A DNA stretch of 64,000 nucleotides, taken from Sarcomyxa edulis (taxonomy: Eukaryota > Basidiomycota > Agaricomycetes > Agaricales > Mycenaceae). The stretch is taken from positions 3,472,001 to 3,536,000 of the forward strand of contig QUOL01000001.1 of the NCBI GenBank assembly GCA_009761415.1, written 5' to 3'. Below are positions 22,839-31,283 of the stretch, piece after piece. Made by a program: the position numbers and the translations under genes. The stretch's first letter is position 1. The number at the start of each line of letters is the position of its first letter. Under the pieces are notes generated by a model. That model had not been told where the DNA came from, did no database searches, and worked only from the letters and a program-made list of their open reading frames with translations.

Positions 22839-25800
22839 AGGTCGAATCGTCCTCGATATGACTACGATTAAGTGGTATCGACCAAGTCGGGATGTGTTTT
22901 GTCCTTTCCTTCTCCAAGACTGAGATTGTGGCATCAGTGTAGGTTTCGAGAGGTCTAAACGGCAGTTGAGTGAAGAGTGCAGCGTTAATCCGTCGCGGTG
23001 CATTGGGGTGCAACTGATGGAACTGTCGAACCAGTCTTTTTGCACGATCAACGTTATCCTCCGGTTCCCAGGTGTTGTGTTCGTCGGTGTACCCCTTCCA
23101 CTTGATCAAATAGTACAGCTTGCCTCGTTCCAACTTAGAGTTCAAGATTTCTTCAACTTCGTATCGGGGTTCGCCTTCGACCTGGATTGGAGGGGGAGGA
23201 TCGGATCTTTGGCCTTCGATCTGGGGTGGAACGTAGCGTCGCAATTTGGAGACATTGAATACGGGGTGTAGCTTGTTGTAACGCTTTGGCAACTTGAGTT
23301 TATACGCGTTGGGCGACACAACTTTGGTGATTTTGAATGGTCCGTCCCGCTTGTGACTTAGCTTTTTGGAGGGGCGGTCTGTCTTGATGTCGCTCAAGTC
23401 AAGGTACACCTTGTCTCCAACCTTGTACTGTGGGGTTTCGATCCGACCTTGATCTGCAAATCTCTTCATCTCATCTGCCGCCTTATTTAGAGCCGCCTCT
23501 ACTTCCTCATGGACCTTTTTCATGCGTAGTGCAAAGTCCTCAGCAGCTTCTGACTTGACGTTTCTTTTCGGCTCGACCCCCATCCTTGGATGTCTTCCAG
23601 TATTGGCGTAGAAGGGGGAGACTTGAGTCGACGACGAAACTCGGTTGTTAAGCGCAAACTCGGCGATGGCTAGCCAATCAGCCCAATCATTTTGCCTATG
23701 ATTGATGAACAAGCGAAGATATTGTTCAATTTCCTGGTTGGTTCTTTCCGTCTGTCCATCACTTTGAGGGTGGTAGGCTGTCGACAGTTTGCGTTTGACA
23801 CCGAGTAGCGTGTGAAGGTCTTTCATGAGCTGCGAGGCAAATTGCGGTCCGCGGTCCGAGATGACTGAGTCCGGGAGACCGTGGTACCTCCAGACGTGAT
23901 CTCTGTAAAGCGCGGCTAGTCCAAGGGACGACAATTCTTCGGAGCATGGGATGATGTGGGTCATTTTGGTGAATCTGTCAACGACCACGAGAATTGCATC
24001 GTTCCCTTGGCTATCTGGCAGTCCAGTGATCAAATCTACGGAGATATCTGTCCACGGCGCCGAAGGGGTGCGGTTAGGCATGAGCTTTCCTATTGGTGGG
24101 GCAGGGAATGTCTTTGTTCGATTGCATTTGTCGCAACCTTCGATGTACTGGGTTACAAATTTAGTCATTCCTGGCCACCAGTAGTTCCTGCTCATGAGCT
24201 CTAGGGTCTTCCACTTTCCAGGGTGTCCCACGACTGCAGAATCGTGATGTAATTCCACAATCTTTCGCCGTAGTTCTTCCTTCTTAGGGACGTAGACTTT
24301 TCCCCGGAATAGTATCAACCCTTGCTCTTCTGACCACTCTTCTTCTCTGAGACGTCTGACAGGGGAATGTTTGAGTTCTTCAACAGCTTTGACCACCGAC
24401 TCATCATAGTCTTTGCACTTTCTGATGTCTGACAAAATGCTAGACTCGTTGTTTTCGATCAAAACGTGGCCCTGTTGAAGCGCTCGGATCCGGAAAAACT
24501 CTGGTTTCAGAAGGATTTGGTTCTGGTTATCCTCTTCCCCCTTGTCATGATCTGCTCGTCTCGAGAGATAATCTGGTTTGGCCGATGCAGACCCTGGTCG
24601 GTGTTTCAGCACGAAATCAAATCGCGATAGGTAAAGTGCCCATCTCGCTTGTCGTCGATTCAAGTTCCGTGCTGTTTTGAAGTATTCCAGGTTCTTATGG
24701 TCGCTCCAGATTACCACCGGGTGGTCAGCCCCTTCGAGGTAGTGTCGCCATTCTTCCAAACATCGAATGATGGCTAGCATTTCTTTATCGTGTATATCAT
24801 AGTTGCGTTGCACATCATTCAATCCTTTGGAGAGATAGGCGCACGGTCTCCATTTACCATCATCACAGAGCATGCTTAGAATACCCCCAGTCGCATGACC
24901 TGAGGAGTCGGCCTCAATCTTCATCTGCTTTGTCGGGTCAGGATATACGAGGACAGGCTCGGAGGAAAATCTTCTCTTTAACTCGTCGAATGCCTTTTGT
25001 TGTTCCTCCGTCCATTTCCATGGTGCATCCTTCCGAGTGAGCTGATGAAGGGGTTTTGCCACTTTAGAGAATCCCTCTATGAAGCGCCGGTAGAAGTTAG
25101 CAAAGCCGAGAAAGGCTTGCAGCTCCTTGACTTTTGTTGGTACCGGCCACTTCATGACTGCTTCGACTTTCTTGGGATCCATTCTAATGTGGTCACCCGA
25201 GATGATGAGACCGAGGTATTCCAGCTCTGTTTTCTCAAACTCGCATTTTTCGGGTTTAAGGAATAGATCATTGTCTCGTAGGATTTCAAGAACTTGTTTG
25301 ACTATTTTCCTGTGTTCTTCCAGTGTCTTGGTGAAGATCAGGATGTCGTCCATGTAAACAATGACTACTCCTTTATCGATCAGCGGTTTGAGAATGTGGT
25401 TCATCATGGTCTGGAAGGAAGCCGGCGAATTCATCAGTCCAAAGAACATAACGGTTGGTTCGAACATCCCTCTGTTGGTTTTGAAGGCTGCTTTCCACTC
25501 ATCCCCTTCCTTGATGCGCAAATTGTTGTATCCCCACCGTAGGTCTAATTTGGTGAAGATCTTTGCGTTTTTAAGTTTATCGACAAGTTCGGGGATTAGG
25601 GGTAGTGGGTAAGCGTTCTTGACTGTGTGGGAGTTCAGATGCCGATAGTCTTGAACCGGGCGATTCGTACCGTCTTTCTTCTTCACGAAGAAGAAGGGAG
25701 CCGCTTGGGGAGACTTTGAGGGTCGGATATATCCTTTGCGTAGGTTCTCGTCGATGAATTCGTCGAGTTCCTTTTGTTCTTTTGGTGACAGAGGGTACAG

Positions 25801-26703
25801 TTTAGGGTTTTGAGGGATAAAGGTGTCTTTCAGATCTATGGGATGGTCCCAAGGTCGTCGTTCAGGGAGTCGTTCCGACGCCTTCTTTTCGAACAGTTCT
25901 AAAAATTCATGATACTGTTCGGGGACTATGGTTTCGGGTTTAGGCTTAGATTGAAAGACCCCTGCGTCACCAGCAAAGAATATCCGTTCTGTTGGAATTT
26001 CTTCATACTCGTCGTCTTCTTTATGAGCCCAAGGATCATACCACGTGTGGTAGATGGCTTCTTCGTCTTCACCTTCTTCATCTTCGTTGACCATGGTGGG
26101 GAATGGGGTCTTAGCTTTGGCTTTTGCCTTGCGGCGTACCTTAGCGTCGTACCCACATTCTTTTGGACACCTAGTCATCTCCACTTCACCCTTTTCCCAG
26201 TCTATTTCCGGGTTGTGCTTCTTCAACCAGGAGTGTCCGATAATAACCGCCATCTTTCCAAGGTTGGTGATCGCAAAAGTAGCACGTTCCTTATGCCCCT
26301 TATAGTTCAGGATCATGTCTACTTCTTCTGTGATCGACCCTCCTTCGTTCAGGGTTCCATCTACATTGTATACTTGAATGGGTCTTTTCAGTCGTCGGGT
26401 TGCTAGCCCATTGCCTTTTGCAAATTCTTTATCCATAAACAATGTAGTGGCCCCTGAATCCAGCAACGCATCAATGTTGATTGCACGATGAGTGTCAAGA
26501 GTTCTAAGACCAACGTTCATAGAAACGTGTGTCTTAAGGTTGAGGGTTCTGACATAATGTTTTTCCACAGGGGGTTTCGATTCGTGAGCGGGGGAAACAA
26601 CTTTATTTTCTTCAAAATGTACATGTTTTTCTATTCTAGAATCGGAACCCTTGGTAGCGGCAATCGAGTTTGTGGAAGTTACTGATTGCCGTTTTGAAAA
26701 CCC
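22837..26703 (-). CDS. pol: Chromovirus Pol: protease, reverse transcriptase, RNase H, integrase, chromodomain
   Basis: The frame lies -1 to gag, overlaps its end and has no ATG at its head, so it is probably made by frameshifting at 26703-26697. Numbering from the valine codon at 26568: aspartic protease LLDSGATTLFMD (about residue 37), reverse transcriptase with YMDDILIF (about 405), and RNase H with IEADSSGHATGGILS and NYDIHDKEMLAI. The integrase zinc-binding HHDSAVVGHPGKW...CDKCNRTK (about 770-820) leads into a DDE core with DISVDLITGLPDS, SDRGPQFASQLMKDL and DGQTERTNQEIEQYL. A chromodomain (YEVEEILNSKLERG, YYLIKWKGYTDEHNTWEPED, about 1133-1185) closes the protein. Chromodomains of this clade steer integration to particular chromatin. 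The frame is fully open to the stop at 22837. Confidence 0.95.
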   Translation of the reverse strand, partial: GFSKRQSVTSTNSIAATKGSDSRIEKHVHFEENKVVSPAHESKPPVEKHYVRTLNLKTHVSMNVGLRTLDTHRAINIDALLDSGATTLFMDKEFAKGNGLATRRLKRPIQVYNVDGTLNEGGSITEEVDMILNYKGHKERATFAITNLGKMAVIIGHSWLKKHNPEIDWEKGEVEMTRCPKECGYDAKVRRKAKAKAKTPFPTMVNEDEEGEDEEAIYHTWYDPWAHKEDDEYEEIPTERIFFAGDAGVFQSKPKPETIVPEQYHEFLELFEKKASERLPERRPWDHPIDLKDTFIPQNPKLYPLSPKEQKELDEFIDENLRKGYIRPSKSPQAAPFFFVKKKDGTNRPVQDYRHLNSHTVKNAYPLPLIPELVDKLKNAKIFTKLDLRWGYNNLRIKEGDEWKAAFKTNRGMFEPTVMFFGLMNSPASFQTMMNHILKPLIDKGVVIVYMDDILIFTKTLEEHRKIVKQVLEILRDNDLFLKPEKCEFEKTELEYLGLIISGDHIRMDPKKVEAVMKWPVPTKVKELQAFLGFANFYRRFIEGFSKVAKPLHQLTRKDAPWKWTEEQQKAFDELKRRFSSEPVLVYPDPTKQMKIEADSSGHATGGILSMLCDDGKWRPCAYLSKGLNDVQRNYDIHDKEMLAIIRCLEEWRHYLEGADHPVVIWSDHKNLEYFKTARNLNRRQARWALYLSRFDFVLKHRPGSASAKPDYLSRRADHDKGEEDNQNQILLKPEFFRIRALQQGHVLIENNESSILSDIRKCKDYDESVVKAVEELKHSPVRRLREEEWSEEQGLILFRGKVYVPKKEELRRKIVELHHDSAVVGHPGKWKTLELMSRNYWWPGMTKFVTQYIEGCDKCNRTKTFPAPPIGKLMPNRTPSAPWTDISVDLITGLPDSQGNDAILVVVDRFTKMTHIIPCSEELSSLGLAALYRDHVWRYHGLPDSVISDRGPQFASQLMKDLHTLLGVKRKLSTAYHPQSDGQTERTNQEIEQYLRLFINHRQNDWADWLAIAEFALNNRVSSSTQVSPFYANTGRHPRMGVEPKRNVKSEAAEDFALRMKKVHEEVEAALNKAADEMKRFADQGRIETPQYKVGDKVYLDLSDIKTDRPSKKLSHKRDGPFKITKVVSPNAYKLKLPKRYNKLHPVFNVSKLRRYVPPQIEGQRSDPPPPIQVEGEPRYEVEEILNSKLERGKLYYLIKWKGYTDEHNTWEPEDNVDRAKRLVRQFHQLHPNAPRRINAALFTQLPFRPLETYTDATISVLEKERTKHIPTWSIPLNRSHIEDDST

Positions 26704-27668
26704 TCTTCCTTTCGGAAGTACTCTCTCAACTCGTCAAACGTCATGCTTCTGATGTCGGCATAGGTACAGTTACGAGCGATGTGTCCTAGCCGTTGGCAAC
26801 GGAAGCATTTGATAGGTGGACGTTTGCCGGCGCGATCCACATCCATGGCGTCTGGGTCCCTTTGCCTTGGCGCATCGGGCTGACGTTGAGGTGGTACAAC
26901 TGGGGCTGGAGGCGGAGCTACTGGTTTGTCTCGACGAGGTTGTGTCCTGGATGTGTCGTTCCAGACGTTCTTGGCTTTCTCGTTGTAGCGAATGCGTTGA
27001 TTGTCCAGCTTTAGCACCCATTCGTACCAGCCAGCCAGGGTGTTTGGCATAGCAGGTAATGCGTAGACGCGTTCTCGAAGCCGATGGTTTAGACCCGTTT
27101 CGAACTTTTCAATCAACGCTACCTCATTGTACCCAGTACGTGGGGCGATCGATGCAAAAGCCCGGACGTACTCGTCGGCGGTCTGGCTGCCCTGGAACAA
27201 CTTGCTCATGTCAGTCTGAGCCGTATCTTGGGGATTGGGATCGGCAAAAGACTTTCTGAACTTTTGGATAAAGTCGTTCCAGCTGGTGAAGGGAGCCTGT
27301 CGCCGGAGAGAGGTCATAGGATCTATTGTTCCAACCTGACTGATAGCCGTTAACGCCAAATCCACAAAGGTTTGTGCGGTTCCCCCCTGGATGTATGAGA
27401 GCGCAAACGAGATTTTGGTATCATCGTTTGGGAACTCAATGGCTCGACCGTTCATATAGTTGATGTTTTCGTTGATGAACGCATCAGCCTGGGCTTTGTC
27501 TCCAGAGAAAATACGAGGGGGATTGATTTTAGGAAGTCGGGGATGAGGGGCAGGAAGTGGTTGCGGCATGGGTTGTGGCTGGGGTTGGGCAAGCTGTTGG
27601 TTCAGCAGGTTGGTGAGGGCGGCGATTTGGGTTTCGAGTTGCGTAATGCGGTCATCAGGGTCCTCCAT
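26679..27668 (-). CDS. gag: Chromovirus Gag with CCHC zinc knuckle
   Basis: A 329-residue structural protein of the retrotransposon particle. The N-terminus has a short coiled coil (DDRITQLETQIAALTNLLNQ), then a Pro/Gln linker, then a gag core with FINENINYMNGRA, ALSYIQGGTAQTFVD and FEVGTIDP-like blocks. One zinc knuckle, CFRCQRLGHIARNC (CX2CX4HX4C), lies near residue 290. The start ATG at 27668 follows a leader of about 440 bases. The slippery heptamer lies five codons before its stop. Confidence 0.93.
   Translation of the reverse strand: MEDPDDRITQLETQIAALTNLLNQQLAQPQPQPMPQPLPAPHPRLPKINPPRIFSGDKAQADAFINENINYMNGRAIEFPNDDTKISFALSYIQGGTAQTFVDLALTAISQVGTIDPMTSLRRQAPFTSWNDFIQKFRKSFADPNPQDTAQTDMSKLFQGSQTADEYVRAFASIAPRTGYNEVALIEKFETGLNHRLRERVYALPAMPNTLAGWYEWVLKLDNQRIRYNEKAKNVWNDTSRTQPRRDKPVAPPPAPVVPPQRQPDAPRQRDPDAMDVDRAGKRPPIKCFRCQRLGHIARNCTYADIRSMTFDELREYFRKEEGFQNGNQ
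26697..26703 (-). promoter_or_regulatory. Putative -1 ribosomal frameshift slippery site G GGT TTT
   Basis: Read in the gag frame the minus strand is GA G GGT TTT CAA, which fits the X XXY YYZ slippery consensus. Slipping one base back enters the pol frame, which is then open through to the protease. No downstream pseudoknot was worked out. Confidence 0.65.
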
Positions 27669-28099
27669 GGTAGTAGCAAGAGGAGATGCGAGGTGGGAAG
27701 GAGTTATGGAAAGGTGGGGAGGTTACTACAGACACGATCGAATGCGTGATACTAAACAGGTCCCCGTTGGTTAGACGGATCAACCCAACCGGATAGTATG
27801 CACGAGCGAAAACAATATGAGTGTAGCGCGGTATGCGTAAGGTGAGGTGCCGTTAGCTTGTGTTCTGTTGCTACTCAGACAATATCCTTCTTCTCTTCCA
27901 AAAGGACTATTGCGCGGTTAAGCCTTGGCGACTACTGCAGATCTGAAGTCGGGCTCAACGTTACTTCAGATTATGCTTGTCAGCTGAGTTGAGTGGAACA
28001 CAAGTTCTTGATGGCGAGGTAAAAGGTAGTTAGTAATGTGAATGGAAAGATGGAATGGAGGGGCGCAGCGTGTATTTCAGGATTAGGGCGTCGTAGGGT

Positions 28100-28112
28100 G
28101 AGTTCGATCTTC
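28100..28112 (-). other. Primer-binding site, self-priming type
   Basis: Immediately after the 5' LTR the minus strand reads GAAGATCGAACTC. Its 10-base core AGATCGAACT is the exact reverse complement of AGTTCGATCT in the LTR, about 30 bases below the TATA box. A match to the transcript's own 5' end instead of to a tRNA is the arrangement used by Tf1/sushi elements. Confidence 0.6.
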
Positions 28113-28543
28113 TGTCAGGGCAACACCAATCTATACAAGACCAGCGGGCCACTGAAGCGTCACGAGCGAAAGGCGAGAACAGAGAAAGAGGAGGAGAGGA
28201 GATACAAAGGGAAAGAGAGAGGAGAGGGAAGCGATAGAAGACACTACAGGAGTTATATGACTTAGGTTCCCACTAGATTAGCGGTAATCCTGAGAGATCG
28301 AACTGAGGATCCCCAGGGTGCATAGCGCCCTTTATATATCTACCTACATTACATGATTGGTAAGCTATAGAATCCTATGGAACATAATGGAACACCGTTA
28401 GTAAGATGATGATGCAACTCCGCAGCACCTTAGTAATCGCATCAGTCAGCAGCAGGAATAAAGGTATCCCAAGGAATAACTATAGCCCCTGATAAGATAA
28501 GATAAGATCAAAGATAAAGTCCAAAATGAGTCGTTTCCTGACA
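28113..28543 (-). repeat. 5' LTR of the chromovirus
   Basis: 431 bases, nearly identical to 22394-22825. It serves as the promoter on the minus strand. Confidence 0.95.
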
Positions 28544-28667
28544 TAAATTCCATGGTCCTAGCCATGGTGTACCGATGTCAAATGCGCAAACGCTAGCCAG
28601 GCCCTGGCTACAGCCATGACCTGAGGCAAAGGTCAGTCGTGATGTTTAATAAGCAAAATAAAGATGT

Positions 28668-28746
28668 TTTCAGCAAGAATTGAACCTGTGACCATGCTAG
28701 AGTATATAATCATACTATCTAGCAATATACCAACTGAGCTATAGAA
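28668..28746 (-). other. tRNA-like sequence (degenerate)
   Basis: On the minus strand TAGCTCAGTTGGTA resembles the tRNA D-arm / polymerase III A box, and GGTTCAATTC the T-arm / B box. Between them a stem GCTAGA/TCTAGC encloses an oversized loop. No clean acceptor stem is present, so it is tRNA-derived rather than a working tRNA. Confidence 0.45.
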
Positions 28747-28839
28747 GCTTAAATAAAATTATAATACAGTAAACTATGTACCCTTTTGGGTAATTCTTTT
28801 ATTATCAATAAATTCAATATTAAATGAGTTTTCTCTTGC

Positions 28840-29010
28840 CTAACCTTAACTTAACTATACTAACCCTAACCTTCCTAACCCTAACTACCTAACCCTAACC
28901 TCCTAACCCTAACCCCTAACCCCTAACCTTGTTTTTTTTGATGATATACCCCTAACCCTAACACCTAACTCTAACCCTAACCTAACCTAACCCTAACTCT
29001 AACATCCTAG
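28840..29010. repeat. Interstitial telomere-like TAACCC repeats
   Basis: About twenty copies of TAACCC, often as CCTAACCCTAA, with irregular spacers, are interrupted by a GTTTTTTTTGATGATATA segment near 28930. The sequence lies inside the small element that broke Plavaka. True telomeric arrays are regular; this one is degenerate and internal. Confidence 0.85.
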
Positions 29011-29098
29011 CCTCTCATATAAGCTTTTCATAGGTTTTGATGATTAAATATATGTGTAACAATTACATAATAAGATTCCTTACACTATGCTTTATTCC

Positions 29099-29134
29099 AG
29101 GTTAGGGTAAGCAGCAAGCTGCTTACCCTAACCT
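29099..29134. repeat. 17-bp-stem hairpin containing TTAGGG/CCCTAA
   Basis: AGGTTAGGGTAAGCAGC is followed after AA by its perfect reverse complement. The telomere-like hexamer lies in the stem. Confidence 0.85.
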
Positions 29135-29276
29135 TTGTGTGGGAAGATTTATGCTTAATCCTAGTATTTATTACAATTTATTTGGTATTTTTAGTATTTT
29201 ATTTGATAGAGAAATGATTGAAATAAGTTTGTAGATGGTGTATATATTGCATTAAATGTTGCCAAATAACATTCCT

Positions 29277-29366
29277 TTGTGGCTCAGTTGGTAAGAGCAT
29301 CAGATTATTACATAGATTATATAATCTATGCTAAGGTCTGGGGTTCAATTCTTGCCAGTTGCATTT
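29277..29366 (+). other. tRNA-Lys-like sequence (degenerate, with inserted arm)
   Basis: GTGGCTCAGTTGGTAAGAGC followed by ATCAGA and later GGGTTCAATTC matches the D- and T-arm layout of a lysine-type tRNA. The anticodon region is expanded by a palindrome (CATAGATTATATAATCTATG) that could mimic an intron. It is in inverted orientation to the copy at 28668-28746. Confidence 0.45.
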
Positions 29367-29490
29367 TATTTCAGTCGTAAAAGACCGAAGGCAAAGTCCT
29401 AACACTAGCCATGGCTGGCTAGAGTTAAGCATAAAGGCAAAACGACGCCTGGCTACGACCATACCGGAAGGCAAAATGTTACAGCTAAGG

Positions 29491-31104
29491 GTGTATCCAA
29501 TGCATCGAGGATGGAAAGAATGTCCCTCAGACCAGCGTCGAAATCTCCATTACCAAGCTCAGCTCGGGAGACTGGACACTGTGGACACTCCAAGTTCTTC
29601 AAGCAGGTCACAAGCAGCTGTTCTGGATAATCACCGACGTACGCAGCAAGGATTGGGTGGCCTCGACGGACAACTCCATCACCACTAGCCATAGCTACTC
29701 CAGTCTTTCCGGCCTCTTCCATTGGTCGAACAATACGTGACATACATGCATGAAATAGATTTGCAAGGGCCCGACGACGAGATGCTTTGTTCGTGATGTG
29801 TTCAAGTTTTGCGGTTGGAAGATAGCCTAGCAAAACGTATGCGCGACGGGATGGTTTACGTCGAATGTCTTTTGGGATGTTGCCAATGGTCATGTACACA
29901 GGGTATGCGGTTTTATTGCGAAATAAGGTGAGCTGAGTTTTGTCCGTGGAGATGATGACGGGAATAATGGTTGCTCCAGGCGTATTTTTTTTGACGGCAA
30001 CCTACAACAAGATCAACAGTCAAGTAGGCAAACTTGACGGGGACGGCTACATACCTGCGTATCCCACCACCATTTCCCAGTATGCATATCATGGAAGAGA
30101 CGGACAGTCTGATTTTCGTCGGCATAATGTCGTTCGGGGCGGAACTTGAGGTAAGGGGTGAATTCAGGATCTCCGTAAAGAGCCCTTATGCACTCTAGTA
30201 TATCGCGGAAATAGACATCAAAGGCCTCGCCTCCCACAACCACCTCTTTGCGATGGAATTTTGGGCGACCGGGTAGTTCCTTGTCAATTATTCGATTCAA
30301 CTCTACCGCGTTTTTGAACGACAACCCCAGATTCTCGCAGACCTATGCAAATAGAAGAAGATATAACTGTAAGATTCTTTCTTTTCAGCTGTATGCTCAT
30401 CGGTTACTCACCCCGTCGATTTTCAGGAGTTCTGACAAGGCCGTAGATCCAGGTCCACGTAGCTTCGCCCATCGAGCAATCTCCCAATCTCGTTTGGAAG
30501 TGAACGGAGCATATGGATTGGTTTCAGAGACATGTATGTGGTTGGTATATCTGGTGTAAGCAGAATCACCGCGCTCGAGTGCTTTCCCTGCTTGTCGGTT
30601 GGGAAATTCGACAATGATAGGCTCCCCTCGCACTAGATGCACATCTGCTTCTTCCCTCTCCTCGCGTACCCTTGGCGCATCATTGTTATCGCCGACAGCT
30701 CCAGTTTCGGCATTTTCTCCTGGATCAAGCAGCACATTTGGAACTGGAGGTTCCCAACCGCTCTCGTAGTCTTCCTCCTCTTCCTCCTCCTCTTCGGCAT
30801 CCTCTTCTTCATCAGTCTCCCCTCCCTCGCCTCCATCATCTAAATTCACTTCGCTCTGCTCTCCATCGATGTCCATCCCAAAGTCCTCATCAACGTAATC
30901 TTGTGCAGTGCCAAAGAAATCACCTGCGAAAGTGACAGGATCTTCGTGTTCGTCCATGTCTGATGCAGTCTCATCGTCCGTCGGTGGTTCATAAGCCAAG
31001 TAGTCCTCCAAAAGGCTGGAACAGGCGGGATTTTGAGTTCGTTGAAGATGGAATGTGTAACCTACAACAGTGAAGGTTTGGCCACACCCGTCACACAGTA
31101 CCAT
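29491..31104 (-). pseudogene. Plavaka transposase, N-terminal part (5' half of a split gene)
   Basis: It starts at ATG 31104 with a zinc-finger-like head (CDGCGQTFTVVGYTFHLQRT), then a strongly acidic region, then the conserved N-terminal core. Exons are 31104-30412, 30342-30055 and 30001-29491. Diagnostic Plavaka blocks are DWEIARWAKLRGPGSTALSE, ELPGRPKFHRKEVVVGGEAF, DVYFRDILECIRALYGDPEF, FRPERHYADENQTVR, HDMHTGKWWWDTQ, VIISTDKTQLTLFRNKTAYP, VYMTIGNIPKDIRRKPSRRA and MASGDGVVRRGHPI. Coding stops at the inserted element (ILDALDT then non-homologous sequence). The downstream half is at 20806-22363. The promoter side is shared with a divergent DUF6532 gene. Confidence 0.88.
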
Positions 31105-31283
31105 GGTGTGTATCTTTCCGATGAGTAGCGAGATAAAAGCAGATTGTTGATTTACGCTGTGTTGTGTAGTTTCTGTTTCAGCAGACTGGGTATCAACAAG
31201 ACCAACACGGCTAACTTACTGTTGCCCTCTTGTCTCGCCACACCACTTCCTTATTCCTTAATTTTCTTCTTGCATTTCACGCC
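31105..31283. promoter_or_regulatory. Shared divergent promoter, Plavaka transposase / DUF6532 gene
   Basis: 179 bases separate the two start codons. No clear TATA box is seen. The compact head-to-head layout suggests the two genes are one transcriptional unit pair. Confidence 0.45.

Larger units (their letters stand above)
22394..28543 (-). mobile_element. Chromodomain Ty3/gypsy LTR retrotransposon (chromovirus), complete
   Basis: The element is a full-length 6.15-kb insertion on the minus strand, with LTRs of 432 and 431 bases and a 5-bp target duplication TAAAT (22389-22393 and 28544-28548). LTRs begin TGTCAG and end CTGACA. The order along the minus strand is 5' LTR, primer-binding site, leader (27669-28112), gag, pol, polypurine tract and 3' LTR. 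The only LTR difference I saw is a C-run length change (near 22768), so insertion is recent. Gag and Pol are open, so it may be active. Confidence 0.95.
22364..29490. mobile_element. Insertion in the Plavaka gene: small inverted-repeat element carrying a nested LTR retrotransposon
   Basis: The insert is flanked by direct repeats GTGTATCCA (22355-22363 and 29491-29499). Its ends are imperfectly inverted: CCCTAGAGGTGAAATTTAGCCT at the left matches, read in reverse complement, the right end CCTTAGCTGTAACATTTTGCC. A 9-bp duplication is typical of Mutator-like elements, but no transposase is encoded. Without the nested retrotransposon the element is about 0.97 kb (22364-22393 plus 28549-29490). 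It is AT-rich and contains two inverted tRNA-like segments, TAACCC repeats and a TTAGGG-bearing hairpin, described separately. Confidence 0.7.

Noticed and set aside
28840..29010. Chromosome end
   Set aside because: The TAACCC repeats are short, irregular and bounded on both sides by transposon and gene sequence.
28668..29366. Functional tRNA genes
   Set aside because: D- and T-arm words are present but acceptor stems do not pair and the anticodon regions are expanded.
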